The notes under the pieces were generated by a model. That model did no database searches and was not told the DNA's origin. It worked only from the letters and a program-made list of their open reading frames with translations. Positions 23,901 through 33,139 of a DNA stretch of 64,000 nt are shown in pieces; the stretch's first letter is position 1, and each line of letters starts with the position of its first letter. The translations under genes and the position numbers were made by a program. The stretch is from Paraphysoderma sedebokerense (taxonomy: Eukaryota; Blastocladiomycota; Physodermatomycetes; Physodermatales; Physodermataceae): the NCBI GenBank assembly GCA_025602915.1, contig JAHLJZ010000016.1, forward strand, positions 1-64,000, in the 5' to 3' direction.

Positions 23901-25849
23901 GTGTCCTCGCCTTCTGCATGACGCAATAACGGGCTGGACGTCTGGCGATTTGTTGACGGTTTTGGTGAGGTAGCGGATGTTGTTGGTGATTTAGACTGAA
24001 CATTTTGTTTTGAAGCTTTTATTGTGCGGTCACCTTGCGAACTGTCGACTTGTTTCGGAAGGGCTTGTGGTTTAGGCGGCAGTGGCGGGGCTCTTCGTTT
24101 GCTGTTGATGGATGGAATGCCGTCCGCGAAATCATCATCCCAATTTTCAACTGTACAATCGTCGAAGGTGAGTCATATAGAAAGTTCAACTACAGATATT
24201 GCAGTACATACTGTCTTGATCTGGTGAGGGAAGACTGTTCTCCACCTTACGAGTGGGCGACTTGATACTTGGCTTTGGAGTCAAATGTGCTAAAATGAAT
24301 ACGATTCGTAAAAACGAACGGAGATGTGATTGGTGGACTGCTGATGAGAAGTACCTGATCTATCAAGGTTGGTTTCCTTGGGACGCATGACCTTATCACT
24401 TTTCGACTCCTGGAAGATAGAATAGTCAGCTCAGCTTTGCTGCTCGTTTGTTAAATCAATGTAACCAACGGTCAAGCAACGTACTCGTCTTTTGACACCA
24501 CTAATCCATGGATGTTTCAACAACTTCTTAGCTGTGACACGGAGATTGGGATCTTTTTGGAAGCACTGTAGTAAGAAATCCTTCACAGTCTTTAGCAAGT
24601 AAAATTATTTACAGGTCAGTTCCAGTCGCTCGTACAAAAGTGAATGAGGCAGACAAATTACCGCTGACACTGTCTCTGGCACTGGTGGATGATCGTCTTG
24701 AACTATCCGAAACAATGCGGCCATGGCAGCTAAACCATGGTAGGGTGGGTTACCAGTTAACAATTCGATTACTGTACACCCGACACTCCTGTAAGCCATC
24801 GACTATGATGAATACGGTGGATCAAATACTGGAAATAAATAGAAATCACTAAACCAAATATCAGACGGTGTCGATGCTCCGGTCAACTCAATGACCTCGG
24901 GGGCCACTATTATCATAACGGGTAAGTCAGCAAATGTTTCAGTTCATAGATTGGAAGTTAAGACATGCAGTGTACGACATACTCCAATAAGGACTTCCTA
25001 CTACAGCATCGTCTTTGTTCTCTGCCAACCTCGTAGCAACTCCGAAATCGGCCAATTTAACAAGCCCATCTTTTGTAGTCAAGATATTAGCACCTTTAAT
25101 GTCTCTATGAATAACACCCTGATCGTGAAGGAAAACCAGTCCTTCCAGAACTTGAGTGATGTAAACTGCACAAAGTGTTTCGGGAAATTTTCCAAATTTC
25201 TTAAGATGACTGCATAGTGAACCGGATTCGCAAAATCTGTTGGTTGAGATGAGTGAATACTCGGGTCAGTCGCCTCGGCATACAACTGTAGGCTCTTAGC
25301 AGAAGAACGCGGAAAGTATATAATCTTACTCTAGAATGATATGAAGATATTCCTTTGTTCTCATCGAACCGAGATATTTGACAATGTTTGGATGCTATCG
25401 AGTATTCATATATTCAAGCATTTAGCAAACTCGGTGAGATGAGAATTATTCAAGGGAACCGAGGAACTGAGAATGTACCTGCAATTTCTTCAAAAGATCA
25501 ATTTCGGTCTACGAATGGAAAGAAGAGAGATGCCAGTAATAAGATGTAAATAACTAATCGTCAAAACTTCTCCGCCACCAATTCAACACTTTTACAGAGG
25601 AGAAATTAGGAGAGTAAATACCGTGAGCGAATTCAGCTGGCTCTTGTCATATCCATTCAACTTAATCTGCTTGATTGCAACGACTTCTCCGGTTTCAAGA
25701 TTGAGCCCACGATAAACACTTCCGAAGGCACCTTTTCCAATGCAATCTCCGAGTTGCTGGGGTTTTGGTGTGGTTAGTATTCATCATGAGAGCCCTGAAC
25801 TGAACAGGGGGAACCGGCCACATACATAGTTCGAAAATGATTTAGCCAT
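21000..25849 (-). CDS. Septation STE-type protein kinase, Cdc7/SepH/MAP3K-epsilon-like
   Basis: A large multi-intron gene. The N-terminal kinase domain starts at the ATG at 25849 (MAKSFSNY). It shows the glycine loop [15 protein letters not shown], the [10 protein letters not shown] lysine, [10 protein letters not shown], catalytic [22 protein letters not shown] joined by splicing to [10 protein letters not shown], and [16 protein letters not shown] long disordered acidic and Ser-rich linker with several WDDDF or NYDDDF motifs follows. The C-terminal part (about 23.0-21.0 kb) is a chain of Leu-rich armadillo-like helices ending ELES at 21000. This is the layout of S. pombe Cdc7 and Aspergillus SepH, the septation-initiation kinases acting downstream of the Spg1 GTPase. 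Repeated WDDDF could be docking motifs (inference). Exact C-terminal splicing was not fully traced. Confidence 0.9.
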
Positions 25850-25897
25850 GGGGTCATGAGATGACGAAAATGGATCAGAATCAAAAGTGGTCGCAAA

Positions 25898-26660
25898 AGA
25901 TGCTATAGCATAGCACTCCAAGGAGCCGAGAAAGAAAGCTGTGTCTATATTCCTGATGAAAATGGATGGAGGTGATTCTTGTGATTCCGAAGACGAGAGG
26001 GATCAATGCGCGTTGTGTGGTCTGATGACTGCCTCAAGGTGGCATCGTCAATGGAAAAGACCTTATAATATTAATACAATGGGTTGTGCATGCATTAATA
26101 CTGGTTCCAACTTTTATGAGCACTTGTAAGATGGGTGTATCCTCCAGTGGAGGCTGATATTCGATTGTTTGAAAGCTATGGATGGTCAATGTCAACTATC
26201 CAGTAAGGAAGTGACATATTCGGATGTAATGCAACTACTGTTGCGTTACCCCATGCAGAATAATTGATTTGTAATCTGCTGATGAGCTGAGACGAAATTG
26301 GAACGCCGTTAACAGTTCTGCTGCGCGGTGCGTCGGGAGTGGATGGTATTTTCATATGAATTTTCCCCGGCGCGCTATATGGAGAGACAGGGCGTAGAGA
26401 CAGGGCAAACACCCATGATGGAAACCGCTCAGTGCGATGTTCTGCTACTTACTGTCGCTTGCTGTCGCTATTAAGATTCTGGCAATTCATAAACTTTAGT
26501 CGCCAAGCGCATTACCAAGCATCGGTCTGAGAATGTGTAGGTTCGATTAAGAAGCAGAATCACAGAATCGATTGCAATGACAATTTGTCGATTTTATTGT
26601 GTTTGAGAAATTACAATCATTGCAAGCTCTTTGATAAAAAATGCAATGCTGATTGCCCGC
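25898..26660. repeat. Duplicated block, copy 1 (leader scrap plus NYN 5' region)
   Basis: From gatgctatagcatagcactcca at 25898 this resembles 28616 onward. Shared stretches include gatcaatgcgcgttgtgtgg, tgatgactgcctcaaggtgg and catcgtcaatggaaa, then weaker similarity (atccagtaag, tgttgcgttacc, ttactgtcgc, ttcataaactttac). Homology continues into the NYN gene. Its first 40 bp also match the 5' coding leader of the pseudouridine gene at 33099. Confidence 0.8.
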
Positions 26661-26807
26661 CGTTGTCTGAAAATAATATGAATGTAAATGCTAAATCACG
26701 TGTATTCTTCGTTCCCATGGCAACCACTAAAAAAATACTTTTTTTTCGTAACGCTCATATTGCCCCTACCGTGCCACTGCATTGCCCCTTTAATCCGTGT
26801 TACCAAA

Positions 26808-27335
26808 ATGTCGGGGCCAGAAGCTAAACTCCGCCTGGTACTCATTGACTACGAAAACTCCTGTCAAAATTTTACGGTGGAACTGCTTCAACTCTTACGG
26901 GAATGTCCGATTAATGCGTCGCAGCTGGAGGTGCATGTATTCGCCAATGCAAACGGATTTCCCAACATTCAGAACCTTGAAAATCTCAGTTACTTCCGCT
27001 ATCATATGGCGGCCACCAATTCTCCTCAAGCCGCTGACCTGGAACTACAACATACTGGCCGACGACTGCTTGAAAATACCAATTACGCTCAGCTGTACAT
27101 CGTTCAAGGCGGTGACAATGGCTACAAAATATGGAAAGAAATTATTGAAGCCACTTTTCCGAATGTCGAAGTTTGTCTCCTCGACGGGCGTAGGAGGCCG
27201 ACAAAGAATACCTTCGGACGCCCATGCGGACTTTGTAGATGCCTTTATAAAGGCAGCAAGAACTCCCATAAGAAAATGTTCCATCTGGACAGTCGCAACC
27301 AATATGATGTCAACTTCCGAAGAATAGTCTCTTAG
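26808..27335 (+). CDS. NYN/PIN-like domain protein (putative ribonuclease)
   Basis: One uninterrupted frame of 175 residues from the ATG at 26808; upstream codons are open but unsupported. The order of motifs suits the NYN/PIN-like nuclease fold: LVLIDYENS (acid on strand 1), LEVHVFANA, AADLELQHTGRRLL (acid after a short turn) and LYIVQGGDNGYKIW (third acidic site, comparable to the family's SGDxDF), then VEVCLLDGRR. These acids would bind the metal that cleaves RNA. The C-terminal 45 residues are basic and Cys-containing (PCGLCRCLYKG), and a frameshifted reading (ADFVDAFIKAAR) is also helix-like there, so the true end is uncertain. It lies in a degenerate duplicated array and could itself be decaying. 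Family assignment is by motif only. Confidence 0.55.
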   Translation: MSGPEAKLRLVLIDYENSCQNFTVELLQLLRECPINASQLEVHVFANANGFPNIQNLENLSYFRYHMAATNSPQAADLELQHTGRRLLENTNYAQLYIVQGGDNGYKIWKEIIEATFPNVEVCLLDGRRRPTKNTFGRPCGLCRCLYKGSKNSHKKMFHLDSRNQYDVNFRRIVS

Positions 27336-27973
27336 TTTGAGAAGCGAATATGAGCACGACGGCTCGTGCTCTTTACACGCACCGATTAATGAAATTTATG
27401 GTGTGTCCATGAATATAATAAGTACAAATGTGTGATATGTTATGAATCCATCTTCTCTTCATTTGTATCATACTACATATTCGTACTTTGCAATTTGTTC
27501 GTGGACACATCATATACACGGCTTTTCGCGACGATCCATCTCTTTGTCTTACACCATTACAAACCTGGATTTCTCAGCATTCCGGGATTCAAAACTCCAT
27601 AAAGCAGTCAAATTAATCACAGCCCAATAGCAGCACGAGGATTGGTTATAAATGTAATACTTGCTACCAATGTTGTAATATAGAAAGTATTCACTGGCAT
27701 AATAGCTCAGCACTGTGTAACTAATAGTCTCTTGCTATCAATGATATTCTTAAGAGTTCAAGGGTTAAACTTTATTACTTGATTCTATCATATTCCAAGC
27801 TAATGGTGATGCCGATATGTGATTGTGGATACAATGTGAGTAGAGATTCATTGATGTGTCCATTGTCACTTTTATTATATACAAGACAATAAATTATATC
27901 ATACCATCAGTTTGATTTACATGTAAATGTAATGTTAGCTGTAGACGTCAGAGATCGAGCAACATCGAATAAT
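27336..27973. other. Spacer between the NYN gene and ARL3 copy 1
   Basis: AT-rich, no gene recognised. The last ~110 bp (from about 27860) match the 32360-32480 region of the second array unit. Confidence 0.4.
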
Positions 27974-28596
27974 TTAGAGAATAATATTGTCCGGTTGCCG
28001 TCGGAACAGTACAGGGGGACGATTTTGTCGGTTTCGTTGTATTCTAAGGAACAACCAATCTACAGCATCCTTAACTCCGTCACTAATGTGTTCAAAACAA
28101 GACAATGGAAAAGGATAGAATATAATGAATGAACTGCGGCACTTTGTGTTGGAAAGCATCCGAAGTAAAATATGCCAAACCCACCCTGATAACGCAGAAC
28201 ATGGCAAGACGTAACTATCCCTAGCGCCTAAACGGCTTGTAATTTGGTTAAATATCTCTTTGATGTCTTCTGCATTCATTGCGTTCGGTTGATCTTGTTT
28301 GTTCGCCAGCATTAATATCGGTACTCCTTCAATCTCGTCGTTGGTAACCAGTCGTTCTGACTCACGCGACCATTCGCGTTTGTCCAATTCCATTGAGATT
28401 TAAGGATTATAGAGGAATATAATATATACGCCTGTTGGATTCAAATAATTACGAGAAATGCAATTGAAAACGAAACATAGATAGCACAGAAAACGCCTTT
28501 ACATACTTCTATCCTCGACTGATCCGCGGCATCGACAACAAATACGACGGCATGACATTCCGTATAATATCTATCCCAAATTGTCCTGGGGTCACA
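27974..28596 (-). pseudogene. 5'-truncated ARL3/ARFRP1-type small GTPase gene, copy 1
   Basis: Only the C-terminal half of an Arf-like GTPase is present. Exon 28507-28596 starts after a clean acceptor (cacttttcag) with [20 protein letters not shown] and ends SRIE. A middle exon carries VTNDEIEGVPILMLANKQDQ (the guanine-binding NKxD motif), EDIKEIFNQ and LPCSALSG. The last exon, from 28082, encodes DGVKDAVDWLFLRIQRNRQN. These match the yeast Arl3/human ARFRP1 subgroup. The exons for the P-loop GxxxxGKT and WDxGGQ are absent upstream, which instead holds a duplicated block. The splice into the middle exon is also unclear, with a stop just upstream of its ATG. The tail LFRRQPDNIIL is extended relative to copy 2. 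I infer a non-functional fragment. Confidence 0.75.
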
Positions 28597-28656
28597 CTGA
28601 AAAGTGTTCGTAGAAGATGCTATAGTATAGCACTCCAAAGATTCCGAAAAAGAAAG
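28275..28656. repeat. 382-bp identical tract, copy A (partner 32758-33139)
   Basis: Read base by base, this segment is identical to 32758-33139 (offset 4483). The 77 bp just before it differ from the partner at about 11 positions, and homology ends at base 28656. It spans most of the ARL3 fragment and the antisense pseudouridine-gene leader. Confidence 0.88.
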
Positions 28657-29270
28657 CTGTGTCTATAACGCTGCTGAAAATGGATGGAGCTATAACTCTT
28701 GTGATTCCAAAGACGAGAGGGTCGAGGGATCAATGCGCGTTGTGTGGTCTGATGACTGCCTCAAGGTGGCATCGTCAATGGAAAGACATTACAATACTTC
28801 TATTAATACAATGGATTGTACATATGCTAATAATGGTTTTAACTTTCATGAGCACTTGTGAGATCGGTGTATCCTCCATTTTAGGCTGATATTCGATAGT
28901 ATTTGATATGCTATTGGATGACCTATGCCATCTATCCAGTAAGCTAGTGAGATAGTCAAAATTTTATGTAACGGTAGATGTATTGTAACAATAGTTGCGT
29001 TACCATGCAGGATAGATTGTTTGTAGTTTGCTGATGAGTTGCGACGACGGAAGGTTAATTCCTCGGCGCGTTAGACAAGGCACAGGCCGAGATTGTGAAG
29101 CGATCTGTTGCTTACTGTCGCTATATAATTTATGTATTCCGGCGGTTCATAAACTTTACACGTCAAACGAATTAGCAGTTGTCGGTCCGAGAACGTATAG
29201 GATCGTCTTTATTTCGGTCAGGAAGGATAACTGCGGACTCCACAACTTTAACTATTTCGTCGCGGTTCGA
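28616..29270. repeat. Duplicated block, copy 2
   Basis: Counterpart of 25898-26660. Long shared stretches lie at 28725-28790. Indels and substitutions accumulate toward 29270, where the similarity leads into the NYN relic. Confidence 0.75.
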
Positions 29271-29419
29271 AATAAACAACAGAACGCTGAGTGTCCGCTG
29301 TTTGTTGAAAGTGAAATGTGAATATTAAATTAGGTGTATGCAGCTGCTTTTTAAAAGTATTTTTTTTGGGGCAACACTGATATAGTCCCTCCATTTCCCC
29401 TCTGTTACCAAGCTGCTGC

Positions 29420-29625
29420 TTCAACTCTCACAGGAATGTCCCACCAATAGGTCACAGTTGGAATACATGAATTCGCCAATGCCGACGGATTTTTCAACAG
29501 TCCGAACCCTGAACATTAAACACTTTGATCCAACTTCTACGTCACCGCTGATTTTTAATATCGTCTGTCAGTTCGGCAACAATTGTTTACCACCGCAAAC
29601 GCCCAATGCCGAAGCTTACACCTCG
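29420..29625 (+). pseudogene. Degenerate NYN-like gene fragment, copy 2
   Basis: The sequence gctgcttcaactctcacagg, then gaatgtcc, attcgccaatgc and cggatttttcaacagtccga, matches the intact NYN gene from about 26885 (gctgcttcaactcttacggg and so on). No long frame survives. The last recognisable match, cgcccaatgccgaagcttac, aligns to about 27078-27100 of the NYN gene. It is a decayed 5' part of a duplicate. Confidence 0.7.
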
Positions 29626-30900
29626 CTGTTCCCAAACATGGCGCGCAAACTGCGTAGTTGAGTCAACAAATAGACCTACAGTCGATGCAGCATTCGATTC
29701 GAGGGAAACCCATAATGCGATAGGTTCCTGTTGTCGGTTTCTGGAATCGAGTTTTGTAATTTCAACCGTACAGCGAGCTTTAACACGGTAACTGTACTGA
29801 CTGCAAAGCAATGAGATTAACAGAGCGAGGTTTACCGGTTAACTTTGTCTTGACAAATCTAACCACCAAATTAATTTGTATGATTGGTTGACCGCTGTTG
29901 TGAGCCGCTTACGATGCAGGTTGTTTGTCTGAGACAAGGAAGCTGCCTTAGCGCTTTTTCATAACCGAATTGCTAATTACTGTGTTGATGAAGAGCAGGG
30001 TTAGTTGGTGACTGTGTATGATCTGTGTGATGATTTCATTATAAATACGGTAGAGTCAGTGTAAGAGTCCGTACAGATTTAGGGCAGGGACGAGGTTGAT
30101 CCCCACCGGCTTGATACAATGATCTAGACGGTTTGACGTTGTACAGCCAGAGAACGGAGAATAGACCCAAGATATCAAATCTTGATTGCTCCTTTGCTGC
30201 GTGATCGTCGAAGTGAATTATGTACTGAGGATAATTCGTATACCGGAATCAAGGGAGTGTAGTTTGTATTTGGTTTGTCGAGTGAGCTGATTTGTTCTCT
30301 AATGTAAGGCAAGCGAAGGTGCAGGTAGACTGTTGATGATAAAGCTTGCTTCGTGGGTTCAGTTTATGAATTGCAAAAGCACGCTCCGTAATGATGTGGG
30401 TTATGAAGATAAGGAAAGTATCCAGCTATGCAGGAGCACATCATGAGACCCTTGTTAGTCAAAGGAAGCATCATCGCTATATCGACAGACATAATTCTGC
30501 GATGTGATGGGAGCTAAAGTGTTTGACGAATTGATCATATTATTTGTTCGTCTCATTGCTGATCAACTTCGCAGAAGCTTGAATTCCAACCACCATCTAC
30601 GACATACACTGTTTTTCTGCACTTATGATACAACATAAACAAAACCAGCTCAGTCGCATCATGCTGGCCCGGCCCTGCTCAGGCTCATTGCCTCAACATA
30701 GTCATCTGATGACGATTTCCTATCTTGATTGGCTGATTCGCACATCTTACACGCAACTCCATTTCGACCGCGGCTATATATATAAATTCCGACCCCATTT
30801 CATCGCACAATATCAACTCCCTTTCTCATAACAGAAAAGAAATAACACATTCACGCTCACAATTCTAAATCTATAATTTTCTCAGATTACGCATCTCATC
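29626..30900. other. Intergenic, upstream region of the polyproline gene
   Basis: About 1.3 kb with no supported gene. A TATA element lies near its end. No inverted repeats or transposase were recognised. Confidence 0.4.
30772..30783 (+). promoter_or_regulatory. TATA box of the polyproline protein gene
   Basis: The stretch ggctatatatataaattcc is a strong TATA element about 120 bp upstream of the ATG at 30901, followed by a pyrimidine and CA-rich leader typical of an expressed fungal promoter. Confidence 0.6.
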
Positions 30901-31947
30901 ATGTCATTCCACACAGACTTGGTCGATTTTGGCGTAAAGTACCCCACCTTCGCAATCCAAATCATACTATCACCCGAAACAATCGCTCAACTGGTAATTT
31001 ATGGAGGTTTGCTCCTCTTAGCTCAAGGTTAGTCTTCTATTTTTACATTTTCTCCTTGTTGGATTCAATCATGTTCGCGATTCAAATAAGTTTATTGACA
31101 CAGTTTTATTCGATTAGCTCTGATCATTGGTGGTATCTTGTGCTTGGGTAACCGAAGAACAATCGCTGTCACATTCAAGAACCATTCTTCACCTCAAGTG
31201 TGCTTAAAGTGCTCGTCTCATGACGATATTGGGTCGGTTGTCTGTCAAGCAGAAGACTCCACTGTCAAAAAGCAGGTCACAACAACCAGCACTAACTGTG
31301 TCGACGCGACTAAACGCGATTGCTCAATCAAGACACTATCACCCACCGATGCGTTGACTAACAACAGTCAACAGTCTGAAGCACCTTCCAACAGTGCTAT
31401 TCCTCCACCTCCTCCACCTCCTCCACCAATTACAGCAGCACACCGTGTAAGTGCTATTGTACCACCGCCTCCTCCTCCACCTCCTCCAACTGCATTTCCA
31501 GTAAGTGCTACTGTAACTCCACCTCCTCCACCTCCTCCACCTCCTCAAGCAACAGTTCCAGTAATCCGTCCATCTATGTCGCATTCGTCCCCACAATTTC
31601 CAGCAGGCAATGCGAAGCCCACCAAATCGCCCGGAATTGTCTTGAACGCGGAAACACTTCGCATTGCTATGACCTCCCTCAAAAAAACTAGCCATTCAAA
31701 CTCCCGAAGCCGAAAATCTTCGGTCAACGCAGCCCTTTCGCGCAGCCGCAGGTCTTCTTCGAATGGTCTTCCTACACGCAGCCGTAGATCTTCATCCAAC
31801 GGCCTCGTTTCACGTAGCCGAAGATCATCGAATCAAAAGGAACTCCCAAAGCGTGGGGGTATATTCTCAGATAAACAATTATTACATCGATTAGCTCAGA
31901 TTCGGCAGTCAAATACCAGTGAGATGTCATTAAAGGAATGGGAATAG
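30901..31947 (+). CDS. Single-pass membrane protein with polyproline and RSRRSSSNG repeats
   Basis: Two exons (30901-31027, 31118-31947) give 318 residues. Residues ~32-53 form one hydrophobic helix (LVIYGGLLLLA, then ALIIGGILCLG) with no signal peptide. A Ser/Thr/Cys region follows, then three runs of nine prolines separated by RVSAIV- or PVSATV-like linkers. Next comes NAETLRIAMTSLKKTS, whose LKKT resembles the WH2/beta-thymosin actin-binding core, then three to four SRSRRSSSNG repeats and a conserved-looking tail (DKQLLHRLAQIRQ ... SLKEWE). Polyproline tracts bind profilin and SH3 domains, so an actin-linked membrane adaptor is plausible but inferred. RSRRSS motifs suit basophilic kinases. 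No homologue recognised. It lies inside the duplicated array but has no second copy. Confidence 0.75.
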
Positions 31948-32310
31948 TATAGTCAAACACCTGATTCATTCTCATGCAGCTTTTGTGAGGTTCTGTTGTA
32001 ACGCGAAGCTTGAACGCAAAGCTTGCTTGCTGCTCTTGTTGTTTCGACCGCAATCTTATTTGTTATTTATCCTTATTGCTATGTATTTTTGTCAAGATAT
32101 AAGCAGAACTCGCAAATACATTCATAATCTCTGTTTTAGTTATGTTTTTACATCTGGGATGAATCATTGTTTCCAAAGATCTAGAGAGTACATTTGATTG
32201 TGCTCTTTCGATGGGTCCGAAAGGAACAGATAAAGGCTTTCAATGGCCTAGTTCTAACTGTCAATTGAGATGCCTATTATTATTTTCGATTTAACGTCAC
32301 TGTCCACAGC
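31948..32310. other. 3' flank of the polyproline gene
   Basis: No gene recognised. Confidence 0.35.
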
Positions 32311-32350
32311 TTTTCAATTGTACACCGTGAAGTGGTGACAATGGTTACAA
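32311..32350 (+). pseudogene. Third NYN-like scrap
   Basis: aattgtacaccgtgaagtgg then tgacaatggttacaaa matches the part of the NYN gene encoding LYIVQGGDNGYK (27092-27130). Only about 40 bp remain. It either completes the relic at 29420-29625, split by an insertion, or is the end of a separate copy. Confidence 0.45.
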
Positions 32351-32480
32351 ATTCAATAATATGAACGTTGCCACTCTAATTATATACAAAACAATAAATT
32401 ATATCATAGCATCCGTTTGATTATACGTAAATGTAATGCTAGTAGAGGTCAACCGCGCAATATCGAATTATACTGTTCGG

Positions 32481-33079
32481 TTACTGTCGGAATACAGGGG
32501 GACGATTTTGTCGGTTTCGTTGTATTCTAAGGAACAACCAATCCACGGCATCCTTAACTCCGTCACTGATGTGTTCAAAACAAGACAATGGAAAAGGATA
32601 GAATGTAATGAATGAACTGCGGCACTTTGTGTTGGAACGCATGCGAAATAAAATTTGCCAAACCCACCCTGACAACGCAGAACACGGCAAAACTTTACTA
32701 TCCCTCGCTCCTAAACGGCTTGCAATTTGATTAAAAATCTCTTTGATGTCTTCTACCTTCATTGCGTTCGGTTGATCTTGTTTGTTCGCCAGCATTAATA
32801 TCGGTACTCCTTCAATCTCGTCGTTGGTAACCAGTCGTTCTGACTCACGCGACCATTCGCGTTTGTCCAATTCCATTGAGATTTAAGGATTATAGAGGAA
32901 TATAATATATACGCCTGTTGGATTCAAATAATTACGAGAAATGCAATTGAAAACGAAACATAGATAGCACAGAAAACGCCTTTACATACTTCTATCCTCG
33001 ACTGATCCGCGGCATCGACAACAAATACGACGGCATGACATTCCGTATAATATCTATCCCAAATTGTCCTGGGGTCACA
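32481..33079 (-). pseudogene. 5'-truncated ARL3/ARFRP1-type small GTPase gene, copy 2
   Basis: It has the same three exon pieces as copy 1, with family-like residues where copy 1 deviates (KVEDIKEIFNQIASRLGARD, then SKVLPCSALSG) and a short natural end NRPPVFRQ. P-loop and WDxGGQ exons are again missing: beyond 33079 lies the pseudouridine gene on the other strand. The first exon overlaps that gene's 5' coding exon in antisense. Yeast Arl3 and ARFRP1 recruit Arl1 and golgins to the trans-Golgi; a fragment lacking the nucleotide-binding half could not do this. Confidence 0.75.
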
Positions 33080-33139
33080 CTGAAAAGTGTTCGTAGAAGA
33101 TGCTATAGTATAGCACTCCAAAGATTCCGAAAAAGAAAG
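32758..33139. repeat. 382-bp identical tract, copy B (partner 28275-28656)
   Basis: Identical to 28275-28656 while flanking homologous sequence is clearly diverged. The tract ends at base 33139 within the fifth-from-last part of the leader sequence RFRKRK, after which this copy continues into the pseudouridine gene and the other copy does not. Confidence 0.88.

Noticed and set aside
23078-24265. Many short frames opposite or within the septation kinase linker
   Set aside because: They are alternative-frame shadows of the low-complexity kinase coding region.
26797-27327. Second plus-strand frame overlapping the NYN gene
   Set aside because: No NYN motif except a short helix-like end; treated as a shadow, though a frameshift near the 3' end cannot be excluded.
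31339-31799. Arg/Trp-rich minus-strand frames opposite the polyproline gene
   Set aside because: The CCTCCACCT repeat read in reverse gives RRWRRW strings; no independent support.
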